Below, one piece after another: positions 1 through 6,652 of a stretch of 64,000 bases of DNA. The notes beneath the pieces are model-generated. The model did no database searches. It saw only the letters and a program-made list of their open reading frames with translations, and was not told where the DNA came from. The stretch spans positions 434,001 to 498,000 of the forward strand of contig NZ_FQXJ01000004.1 in NCBI RefSeq assembly GCF_900129935.1, written 5' to 3'. Origin of the DNA: Desulfosporosinus lacus DSM 15449 (lineage in GTDB: Bacteria > Bacillota > Desulfitobacteriia > Desulfitobacteriales > Desulfitobacteriaceae). Both the position numbers and the translations under genes were made by a program. The first letter of the stretch is position 1; each line of letters opens with the position of its first letter.

Positions 1-1231
1 GAGCCAGGGGTCCAATCAATAAATACATGGCTAAAATATTAACAGCCATTGCGATAATTCCTAATATTACAGGCGTCCAAGTATCCTGAAGGGCATAAAA
101 TGCCCGGGGCAGAATCTGAATGACCGCTTGCGATGATATGCCTATCGAAAAATAGAACAGAGGAATCGCCATGGTAAATGTGTCGTCCGCCGAAAACTGA
201 CCATGCTGAAATAGAACACGGATCAAGGGAAAACGCAACACAATCATACCTGCAGAAATCGGCAGGGTTATGAAAATGACCATGCGAATAGCATTCGACA
301 GTGTTTGCCGGAAATCATCCCACCGCTTCAGAGCCGCTTGTTCTGTCATCGTCGGAAAGGTCGCCACAGCAATAGCTAAAGCAAAGATCCCCACAGGCAA
401 CTGAAAAAGGCGGTAAGAATACCAGACAGAAGTAATACTTCCCGGAAAGAGCAACGACCCAAAGTTATTATTAACAACAACCTGAATTTGGTTGAGAGAA
501 TAACTAAGAATAATAGGTACCGCTAAAGCCCCAATCAGACGAACACCCGGATGGTTCAAATCAATAATCGGATAATACCGTATCCCCACCTTGCGCAAAG
601 CCGGAATTTGAACTGCAAAACTTACTAAAGCCCCAACAACCACCCCAAAGGCAAAACCCGAAACGCTCTCAGGTTTTTCCGGATTCGCTAAAATCGTTCC
701 AAAAAAGATAATACATGCATTATAGAGCACAGTCCCCAAGGCTGAAGGCCAGAAAATCTTGTACGAATTCAAAACCCCCATGGTCAACCCGCTTAGAGCC
801 ATAAACAAGGGCTGAATTAAGAGAATTCGAGTTAAATGAGTCGCTAAAACCATATTCTCAGGTGCAAACCCCGGCACCACCAGACGAATAAACTGGGGAG
901 TAAAAAAGAGCCCCAAAAGCACAAGCACTCCCAAAGTAAGTAAGATCAAATTAATAACTGAACTGACCACACGCCAGCCCTCATCCTCATTACCCTTAGC
1001 AATAAATTCTGAAAAGACAGGAATAAAGGCGGCACTCAAAACTCCGCCTACTAAAAGCCAATATAATAAATCCGGAAGAACAAAAGCAGTATTATAAGCA
1101 TCAGTGACACCACTTTGTCCAAAGAAACCCGCCATCAATGATTCTCGCAAAAAACCTAAAATGCGCGAAACCATTTGAGCGGCCATAAGAAACCCTGCCG
1201 CTTTCATAAGTGTTCGGTTGGTTGATGACAT
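1..1231 (-). CDS. murJ: Lipid II flippase MurJ (partial, C-terminus outside window)
   Basis: MurJ/MviN flips lipid II across the cytoplasmic membrane for peptidoglycan synthesis. The reading frame begins at the ATG ending at 1231 (MSSTNRTLMKAAG...) and stays open to the left window edge, giving about 410 residues of a family usually near 520, so the C-terminus lies outside. Visible family traits are the start AAGFLMAAQMVSRILGFLRE, a run of evenly spaced hydrophobic helices (about ten or more here), and the segment TSVWYSYRLFQLPVGIFA. It is the last of the minus-strand genes and follows spoIIP after about 130 nt. In a spore former, a MurJ/SpoVB-type protein could serve vegetative or spore wall synthesis; the N-terminal sequence favours MurJ. 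Confidence 0.9.
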   Translation of the reverse strand, partial: MSSTNRTLMKAAGFLMAAQMVSRILGFLRESLMAGFFGQSGVTDAYNTAFVLPDLLYWLLVGGVLSAAFIPVFSEFIAKGNEDEGWRVVSSVINLILLTLGVLVLLGLFFTPQFIRLVVPGFAPENMVLATHLTRILLIQPLFMALSGLTMGVLNSYKIFWPSALGTVLYNACIIFFGTILANPEKPESVSGFAFGVVVGALVSFAVQIPALRKVGIRYYPIIDLNHPGVRLIGALAVPIILSYSLNQIQVVVNNNFGSLLFPGSITSVWYSYRLFQLPVGIFALAIAVATFPTMTEQAALKRWDDFRQTLSNAIRMVIFITLPISAGMIVLRFPLIRVLFQHGQFSADDTFTMAIPLFYFSIGISSQAVIQILPRAFYALQDTWTPVILGIIAMAVNILAMYLLIGPLA

Positions 1232-1364
1232 AATGAATTAACCTCTTCTCCCCATCGCTAACTCTGCCATCCGAATTATAGCATTTTTCACCATGCGAAA
1301 AAAGGCAGGAATCGAATCAAAATAAATTTAAACTCATCCCCATTGGTCAAAGACGCGAAAGTCC

Positions 1365-2456
1365 TCAATCCCGTGCTTCCTTCAGCCACTCAGCCAAAAT
1401 CTCCGCAAAAGCCTCCGCTGCCCTATTAGATTCATCTAATGTATTATACTGACTCCCAAATTCAAGCAATAATCCACCATCAGAAAGGTGTTGGTTGTAC
1501 CTCGCATCGGCTGCATAACTAATATTCGAAGCAAAAAGCCCCGGATATTTCTTTTCCCCTATCGCCATCAATTCCTTAGCTAAAGCCTCATTCTTCTGCC
1601 AATGAGGATTTCTCTTCCCTATCACAAATAAAATTTTACTGCTTGCTAGTCCCTTCACTTTGACTGTTGACTTCGGAAATCCCGGCGGGAGTCCATCCCG
1701 ATGAACATCCAATAATATCTTTATCGAAGGATAGTCCTTAATCAATTGAGTTGCTGTCTTCACAGACTCACTGTATGCCTTCATAAAATCGACTGCGTCG
1801 TGGATTTTCGCATCATGTACTGCACCGATTCCATTTTTCTCTAGGGCTTTTTTTAATGTCTCTCCTACAGTAACTATATCTCCATTCTCCCCTTGTACCC
1901 GATCAGGGCCCCCATTTCCTGCATAACTTTCACTATTGTGTGTGTTATAAACTCCTACCACCACTTCCCCATCACCTGGTACCGCAGGCGAAGAAGGATC
2001 AGGAGACTCGTTCTCTTTAGGGTTCTGGCCATTAATCGGTTCTAAGATTGGACCCTCAAACTCAGGATCGTCCGGGTTATACGCCCACCCTAACCATACG
2101 GGGCCTTGGGCAGTATGAGAATAATATCCCAAAAAGAATGTGCGAGGGTCTGAAATATTTACACCTGTCAATAAAAACATGCTTACTGCAGCGCCTTGAT
2201 GTCTGGTTAAGTCCATACGAGCCCGTTCCGGTTGAGAAAAGCCCGGAGCCCCTTCTAACAAAATGGCTTCAAAGGGAAAGGATTGTTGAGTCAGAAAGTG
2301 AACAAACTGGTGGGAACTTCCGCTGCGTAAGGCATAACCTAATCCTAAAATCACTAGAAGACTTACCGCTCCCAGCATAAACCCACGCATCCATTCTTTA
2401 AATGTCCAAATTCTAAAGTGCTTTTTTTGCCGATGATAAAAATCTTCCCGTAACAA
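1365..2456 (-). CDS. spoIIP: Stage II sporulation protein P (SpoIIP), cell-wall amidase
   Basis: SpoIIP is the N-acetylmuramoyl-L-alanine amidase/endopeptidase that works with SpoIID and SpoIIM to thin septal peptidoglycan during forespore engulfment. The 363-residue protein has a basic N-terminus, one membrane segment at about residues 25-43, a variable linker ending in a Pro/Glu/Ser-rich stretch, and a C-terminal catalytic domain. That domain begins VYNTHNSESY (near residue 170), continues with LLDVHRDG (near 250) and ends with LLEFGSQYNT (near 333), which supply the conserved His and Glu residues of the family. Translation appears to start at a TTG preceded by AAGGGGG. It stands between rpsT and murJ. 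Sporulation control is expected from the family, but I did not find a clear sigma-E promoter. Confidence 0.92.
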   Translation of the reverse strand: MLREDFYHRQKKHFRIWTFKEWMRGFMLGAVSLLVILGLGYALRSGSSHQFVHFLTQQSFPFEAILLEGAPGFSQPERARMDLTRHQGAAVSMFLLTGVNISDPRTFFLGYYSHTAQGPVWLGWAYNPDDPEFEGPILEPINGQNPKENESPDPSSPAVPGDGEVVVGVYNTHNSESYAGNGGPDRVQGENGDIVTVGETLKKALEKNGIGAVHDAKIHDAVDFMKAYSESVKTATQLIKDYPSIKILLDVHRDGLPPGFPKSTVKVKGLASSKILFVIGKRNPHWQKNEALAKELMAIGEKKYPGLFASNISYAADARYNQHLSDGGLLLEFGSQYNTLDESNRAAEAFAEILAEWLKEARD

Positions 2457-2557
2457 AGGACTTGTCCCCCTTCCTCTTATTGAAGAAATATGAAGGACAA
2501 GTCCAAGGTAGAACCCTGTAACTATTATTTTCTAAAGAAGACTTAACATTATTATGT

Positions 2558-2887
2558 TCACCGAAGCGTCGTCGGAACAAAGCTGTCGACAATTCCAATG
2601 ACTAGCGAAGCCAACAAGGCACCAATAATAGAAACTGAAATGGATCCGGGAACAAGATACTGACTGAAGTAAATTACAACAGCCGCGGTGAGAAACCCAA
2701 TTGAACCGCGTCCCATCCGAGTAATCTTATCTCCAAATATTCTTTCAATAACATAACCCAGGATAGCAATCACAGCAGCTGCGATAAGCGCTCCCGTAAA
2801 TCCAGCTACACGAAGTCCCGGAACAATCCAACTCACCAAAAGCAGAACCAGAGCAGATACAATAAACCGTACGATCATTCCTATCAT
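2558..2887 (-). CDS. Small four-helix membrane protein, YvlD/phage-holin superfamily IV type
   Basis: This 109-residue protein is almost entirely hydrophobic and has four predicted membrane helices: about 3-23, 29-49, 61-81 and 83-103. The motif SWIVPGLRVAGFTGALIAA and the layout match the YvlD-like group (phage holin superfamily IV). Members are small integral membrane proteins of unclear role, some of them part of the envelope-stress response in Bacillus. It starts at ATG 2887 with GGAGGG upstream. It is placed between rpsT (divergent) and spoIIP, and whether it shares a transcript with spoIIP is unknown. No lysis cassette or phage gene is near, so a true phage holin role is unlikely. Confidence 0.75.
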   Translation of the reverse strand: MIGMIVRFIVSALVLLLVSWIVPGLRVAGFTGALIAAAVIAILGYVIERIFGDKITRMGRGSIGFLTAAVVIYFSQYLVPGSISVSIIGALLASLVIGIVDSFVPTTLR

Positions 2888-3005
2888 TTACAAATCCCTC
2901 CAATTATTTTCTTACTAACACTCAATTGTGTTTTATTTGATACAAGGTATAGTTTAAACAAAATAATCGATTTTTATTTACATTGTATTAATTTCCTGAA
3001 TTTCC

Positions 3006-3034
3006 TTGATAATTTCGGACCCTGATGTTAGAAT
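3006..3034 (+). promoter_or_regulatory. Sigma-A type promoter of rpsT
   Basis: TTGATA (3006-3011) and TAGAAT (3029-3034) are separated by exactly 17 nt, about 50 nt upstream of the rpsT start. This is a good match to the vegetative consensus and is the only such pair seen in the gap. Confidence 0.6.
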
Positions 3035-3087
3035 ATAGTTTGTGCAACAATGCGAATAATATCAATAACCAAAGGGGGTGACTATTA

Positions 3088-3360
3088 GTGCCAAACATTA
3101 AATCCGCAATCAAAAGAGTTGAGTTGGGAAAAGCTCGCACGATTAAAAATGCTGCTGCGAAATCTGCTTTACGGACAACCATTCGCCGTTTTGACGAAGC
3201 AATCAGCACGGATTCCGAAACCGCAGCACTCGCTTTGAAAAGGGCTGCTCGTGCTTTGGATAAAGCCTCCTCCAAGGGTTTGATTCATAAAAACTTAGCT
3301 GCTCGCAAGAAGTCCCGTCTTACGAGAAGATTCAGCAAGCATTTCGCCCAAGTAGGCTAA
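3088..3360 (+). CDS. rpsT: 30S ribosomal protein S20
   Basis: S20 is a helical primary-binding protein of the 16S rRNA 5' domain. The 90-residue product starts MPNIKSAIKR and has the usual Lys/Arg/Ala-rich helices, including KNAAAKSALRTTIRRFDEA and the C-terminal HKNLAARKKSRLTRR. The start is GTG at 3088, with the strong site AAAGGGGGTG 8 nt upstream. It is the only plus-strand housekeeping gene in the left part, is divergent from the yvlD-like gene, converges on holA, and has its own promoter and terminator. In many Firmicutes rpsT lies next to holA and the comE genes, as here. Confidence 0.97.
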   Translation: MPNIKSAIKRVELGKARTIKNAAAKSALRTTIRRFDEAISTDSETAALALKRAARALDKASSKGLIHKNLAARKKSRLTRRFSKHFAQVG

Positions 3361-3370
3361 ACATCCCTGC

Positions 3371-3406
3371 AAAAAAAAGAAGCGACAAATTGTCGCTTCT
3401 TTTTTT
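3371..3406 (+). terminator. Rho-independent terminator of rpsT
   Basis: AAGCGACAA pairs with TTGTCGCTT and is followed by a run of seven T. It lies 10 nt after the rpsT stop. The A-run on the left side means it may also work for holA transcripts coming from the other strand. Confidence 0.9.
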
Positions 3407-3478
3407 GTGCCTTTCTTCTACTGCGCCCATACTCATGCCACTATGACACTCTTTGCATCAATGATGCAAAGAGTCCCC

Positions 3479-4507
3479 TCACCTCGTTCCAATCCTGTCG
3501 CCTTCTTCCTCCCCACAAAACCGAACAATCATCATTTCTAATAACAATCCCGAATCCCCGCCCCCTGATTTCAAAGCCACATCTGTGTTCAAACACTCAA
3601 ACAGCCCTTTGGTCAGTTGTTTCGTCGATAATCTTTGCGATTGTTGCCAAACCTTTTGGGCTTCATAGGGTTTAATCCCTAAAGCAGAAGGAACCTCAGA
3701 TACATCTCCCCCTCGTTTCCGAAGAGCATCACAGCCAAGGAGAAGTCGAACTTGCCTAACCATTAAGGTTAGGACCTTTAAAGGATGTTCGTCACGTAAC
3801 ACCTCACGCAAAGTCTGAATAGCCTTTGCAGAGGAGCGAACTGCCACCGCATCCAGAAGATTAAAAATGCTGGCCTCAATCGTACGGGTTGTAATCTTTT
3901 TAACCTCTTCCATGGTTATCTTGGGGCGATCCCCTGCATAAATGACGAGTTTATCTAATTCTTGACTTAAAACACCCGTTTGATGCCCTGCCCAATCAAT
4001 AAACTGAGATGCCACCTGACTGTCCATGGATTTTCCCCGTATTTTTAATTCTGACTGAACCCAAGCGAGCCACTCCTGCGGACGTTTCGGAGCACAGAAT
4101 TCCAATATCCCGCCGGTACGATCTAAAGTTTTATACAGTTTTCTTCCTCTATGCACACTTTCAGCGATAAATAAAAGGCAGGTAGAGGGATTAGGATTCG
4201 AAAAGTATTCCAGAAAGGGCTCTAAATCTGCCGTCTGCCCATCTTGAAAGTAGGTTGCATCGTCAACCACCACAAGTCGGTTGGCAAAGAAGGACATGGT
4301 ATTCGCTCTCTCTACAATCTCTGCCGGAGACAACTCTTTAGGGTCAACCACTTCAATCCCGCTGCCAGAAGGATCCGTCGTGAAATAGAACGACTTAAGG
4401 ACTTTTAACCCTTCCTTAATTAAAAAGCGATCCTCACCATACCATAGATAAACTGGCGGAATCTTTCCCTTCTCTATGATTTCCTTAATTCGTTCAATTT
4501 CACGCAT
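3479..4507 (-). CDS. holA: DNA polymerase III delta subunit
   Basis: HolA is the clamp-loader delta subunit that opens the sliding clamp. The 342-residue length is typical. Motifs include PPVYLWYGEDRFLIKE near the N-terminus (the degenerate P-loop region), LVVVDDATYF near residue 80, and the family's late segment RQVRLLLGCDALRKRG. The start is ATG 4507. It converges with rpsT, and a stop-to-stop gap of about 120 nt holds the shared terminator. Upstream lies a toxin-antitoxin module inserted between holA and comEC, genes that are usually close neighbours. Confidence 0.92.
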   Translation of the reverse strand: MREIERIKEIIEKGKIPPVYLWYGEDRFLIKEGLKVLKSFYFTTDPSGSGIEVVDPKELSPAEIVERANTMSFFANRLVVVDDATYFQDGQTADLEPFLEYFSNPNPSTCLLFIAESVHRGRKLYKTLDRTGGILEFCAPKRPQEWLAWVQSELKIRGKSMDSQVASQFIDWAGHQTGVLSQELDKLVIYAGDRPKITMEEVKKITTRTIEASIFNLLDAVAVRSSAKAIQTLREVLRDEHPLKVLTLMVRQVRLLLGCDALRKRGGDVSEVPSALGIKPYEAQKVWQQSQRLSTKQLTKGLFECLNTDVALKSGGGDSGLLLEMMIVRFCGEEEGDRIGTR

Positions 4508-4584
4508 TTAAACCACCTCTATCGCTTATTATAGTTGGTATGAATTCAATAGTCCAAGGCGGTTTCCTCGATAAATTTTTTCTT

Positions 4585-5004
4585 TCAAAAAAATTTAGCT
4601 AAAAGGTCATTTGGAGTAATCGCTTTAATCGGCGACTCAGCAAAATCCTTTAGATTGCGGGTAATAATTAGATCAAGTTTCCTCCGTTTGGCACAAGTTG
4701 CCAACAAGGCATCTTCATAATCGGGCATAGGTATGCTGAGCGCTTTCTCGCAGTCGCTTCCTGTGACATCAAGAACCTCAAAAAGTCTGAAAAGCTTTAA
4801 AAGTACTTGCTTTGCCTGATCCGCATCATGAAGATACTTGTGAAGTAAATAGTAAATGTCGGTAGCAGAACTTGCAGTTATAGCTGCGTTTAATTTATCC
4901 TCAGCAACCAATAGCAAAATCCTTTCAGCGGCAATATGGTGAGGAGCACGACCGATCAGAGCATCAAGGATAACATTGGTATCAATCAATACGCTCATAT
5001 TCAT
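4585..5004 (-). CDS. PIN-domain ribonuclease toxin (VapC-like)
   Basis: This 139-residue PIN domain has the expected acidic residues: D8 in LIDTNVILD, an acidic residue in the middle (about residue 41), and the late pair in MPDYEDALLA followed by LIITRNLKDF. PIN toxins of this kind cleave RNA and are held in check by an antitoxin encoded just upstream. The start (ATG 5004, or the in-frame ATG 4998) overlaps the end of the antitoxin gene by about 20 nt, the usual arrangement for translational coupling. Specificity towards tRNA or mRNA cannot be read from sequence. Confidence 0.85.
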   Translation of the reverse strand: MNMSVLIDTNVILDALIGRAPHHIAAERILLLVAEDKLNAAITASSATDIYYLLHKYLHDADQAKQVLLKLFRLFEVLDVTGSDCEKALSIPMPDYEDALLATCAKRRKLDLIITRNLKDFAESPIKAITPNDLLAKFF

Positions 5005-5215
5005 GCTTACTCAACCTCTCCTCTCTTGCCTGTTCTAAAGAAGCATCACCGGAGAGAATACTAAACAACGATTTTGCTACCTCAACCTTATCCTCATTCG
5101 TATGGGTAAGCTTTGCGATGCTCTTTCCGTTCTTAGTGATAATGATTTCTTCATTGGCAACGAGGGTTAGGTATTTCCCGATGTTTGTTTTAAATTCAGT
5201 TGCAGTGATAATCAT
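4982..5215 (-). CDS. Phd/YefM-family antitoxin
   Basis: This 77-residue protein begins MIITATEFKTNIGKYL, followed by EEIIITKNGKSIAKL. That is the compact DNA-binding fold of the Phd/YefM family; the acidic/basic C-terminal tail would wrap the toxin. It starts at ATG 5215 with AGGAGG 7 nt upstream and overlaps the PIN toxin gene downstream. It presumably represses its own promoter through the inverted repeat just upstream at 5274-5304. Confidence 0.87.
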   Translation of the reverse strand: MIITATEFKTNIGKYLTLVANEEIIITKNGKSIAKLTHTNEDKVEVAKSLFSILSGDASLEQAREERLSKHEYERID

Positions 5216-5273
5216 TTGAACGCCTCCTGTTCAAAACACAATAGATTAACTGCTCTATATCAGTATACCAAAT

Positions 5274-5304
5274 TCGCACGAAATAGTTAATATAATTTGT
5301 GCGA
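5274..5304 (-). promoter_or_regulatory. Inverted repeat, candidate operator of the PIN/Phd module
   Basis: TCGCAC at 5274-5279 and GTGCGA at 5299-5304 form a 6-bp dyad, extended by AAAT/ATTT inside. It lies 60-90 nt upstream of the antitoxin start, where the antitoxin would bind. The operator role is inferred from position only. Confidence 0.4.
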
Positions 5305-5465
5305 TCATTTTAGATAAAGACTCTTTACTTCATCGGGACCTTAAAGAAAAATCTAAGCTCATGTTGTTATCATTGGTAGGAGAATGTTCAAAATTGAATT
5401 TCAGTGTAACAATAGTCAATTAATTAAAGTGAGTAATACACTCTCATAAAAGGGGATATACAAAT

Positions 5466-5648
5466 GTAAAGGATAAGACGAAATTGTTGTTGGTATTAAT
5501 TGGCATCGCGCTAGTCATTGGGTATTACAGCTTTTCCACTTACGCTAAGAGCAAAGATTTATCGTACAATGAACTGACAGATTATATTGACCAACACTAT
5601 TTTGAAGGTAAATCAAAGAATCTTACTATTGTGTTAGCAAATCTATAG
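5466..5648 (+). pseudogene. Remnant of a small membrane-anchored ORF
   Basis: Reading from 5466 gives VKDKTKLLLVLIGIALVIGY and then a polar tail ending at a TAG at 5648: one membrane helix and about 40 further residues. A good ribosome site (AAAAGGGG) precedes an ATG at 5464, but that ATG is followed immediately by TAA, and the protein frame is offset by one base. The simplest reading is a decayed 5' end of a membrane protein gene. The start plus SYNELTDYI resembles the N-terminus of FtsH-like proteases, but the match is too short to claim. It lies between the two toxin-antitoxin modules. Confidence 0.35.
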
Positions 5649-5670
5649 AAATTGCATGTGAGCCCTAATC

Positions 5671-5699
5671 TTGAGACCAAGCCTTGTGTGTGGTATAAT
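5671..5699 (+). promoter_or_regulatory. Sigma-A promoter of the second toxin-antitoxin pair
   Basis: TTGAGA (5671-5676) and TATAAT (5694-5699) are 17 nt apart, 5/6 and 6/6 matches to consensus. The pair lies about 55 nt before the antitoxin start. Confidence 0.7.
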
Positions 5700-5752
5700 T
5701 TTACATAGAAACCTACAGTAAGGTTAAGCTTTTATGAATGGTGGTGGTTAGG

Positions 5753-6019
5753 ATGGTAACGGTATTTTCTCCAAAAGACCTACTAGATCAATTCGAAAGC
5801 ATGAGTAAAGAGAACTCAGTTCGACAGGTGTTCATACCGGGTAAAGGAAAATTTACAATACGTTTTGAAGACGAAGACCAAAACTCTATTGCAGCCGACG
5901 TTCAAGCCAATCCTAATCTCGAACGTATGATGAATGAAGGCTTGGAGGCTTATAAGAGCGGGAAAAGCTACACAACCGATGAATTACTAAAATCATTATC
6001 TATTAAGGATTTCAGCTAA
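5753..6019 (+). CDS. Probable antitoxin of a ParE/RelE-type module
   Basis: This small acidic protein (88 residues from ATG 5753) precedes a RelE/ParE-like toxin with a 1-nt stop/start overlap (TAATG at 6017-6021). I recognise no named domain. The N-terminal half looks beta-rich (VRQVFIPGKGKFTIRFED) and the C-terminal half is helical (NPNLERMMNEGLEAYKSGKS), as in antitoxins with a toxin-binding tail. An in-frame ATG at 5738 also exists, but the purine-rich GGTGGTGG stretch is better placed for 5753. The role is inferred from gene order and size. Confidence 0.65.
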   Translation: MVTVFSPKDLLDQFESMSKENSVRQVFIPGKGKFTIRFEDEDQNSIAADVQANPNLERMMNEGLEAYKSGKSYTTDELLKSLSIKDFS

Positions 6020-6300
6020 TGAAATCTACAGCGGTGATTTGGACTGAACCAGTTCGTGAGAAGCTAAGAGCTTTCCGTAGTGAGCATTTTACTGTTGAAG
6101 AAACTTTTGACTATGTAGCACAGCTCATCTTAGAAACGGAAGATTTGCTTTTAAATCCAATCTTAAGCCGTTCGTACACTGAGGATTTTGGAAAGTTTAA
6201 AGGATTTTCTCGGGTTGTTGTGAAAAAATTCAGGATTTATTTTCAAGTAATTGAACAGGACATTGTTATTACAGCAATTTTATTCCCTGGAGAACAATAA
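6019..6300 (+). CDS. RelE/ParE-superfamily toxin
   Basis: The 93-residue protein has the fold pattern of the RelE/ParE superfamily: an N-terminal strand (STAVIWTEPVREKLRAF), two helices, then the strands FSRVVVKKFRIYFQV and DIVITAILFPGEQ. The basic residues in VVVKKFRIYF sit where RelE-type RNases or ParE gyrase inhibitors have theirs, so sequence alone does not settle which target is hit. It starts on the antitoxin's stop codon, implying coupled translation. A hairpin terminator follows at 6391. Confidence 0.75.
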   Translation: MKSTAVIWTEPVREKLRAFRSEHFTVEETFDYVAQLILETEDLLLNPILSRSYTEDFGKFKGFSRVVVKKFRIYFQVIEQDIVITAILFPGEQ

Positions 6301-6390
6301 TTAAAAGCGGAAACACCTAGACGATAATTATCCTGATTGCATAAACCCCCAGCTGAACAGATAAACCATTAAATAACTGACATCAAATTA

Positions 6391-6425
6391 AAACCCGTGA
6401 ACACTTAAGTGGCCACGGGTTTATT
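6391..6425 (+). terminator. Terminator after the ParE/RelE module
   Basis: AAACCCGTG (6391-6399) pairs with CACGGGTTT (6414-6422), followed by TATTTCT. It lies about 90 nt after the toxin stop. Confidence 0.65.
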
Positions 6426-6446
6426 TCTGTTGAAAAATTGGCTTGG

Positions 6447-6484
6447 CCCGAAGACACTGTCTTCGCACGGATTGCCCTTCTTGA
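6447..6484 (+). repeat. Dispersed repeat copy, inverted relative to 35243-35281
   Basis: This stretch contains the palindrome GAAGACACTGTCTTC followed by GCACGGATTGCCCTTCTTG. The reverse complement recurs with few mismatches inside the large foldback element at 35243-35281. It lies in the gap between the toxin module and comEC, and no gene uses it. Confidence 0.7.
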
Positions 6485-6516
6485 AGTATTAACGAAAGGT
6501 ATACTTTCTGACTAGA

Positions 6517-6546
6517 ACAAAAAAAAGCCCTCCACGGTAGTGGAGG
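6517..6546 (-). terminator. Terminator downstream of comEC
   Basis: On the minus strand CCTCCAC-TACC-GTGGAGG is followed by GC and a run of T. It lies about 110 nt beyond the comEC stop, separated from it only by non-coding sequence. Confidence 0.8.
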
Positions 6547-6652
6547 AGCAAAAGAAAGAGGAGGAGAAAAGAGATGTTCCTTGTTATTGTTACCCAGTAT
6601 TTCCTTTTTATACATGGGAATCCCAATCTAAACTAAATAAATATCTTTATAA

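Noticed and set aside
2558-2887. Prophage holin
   Set aside because: The hit is to a membrane-protein superfamily named after holins. No phage genes are present and the neighbours are housekeeping or sporulation genes.
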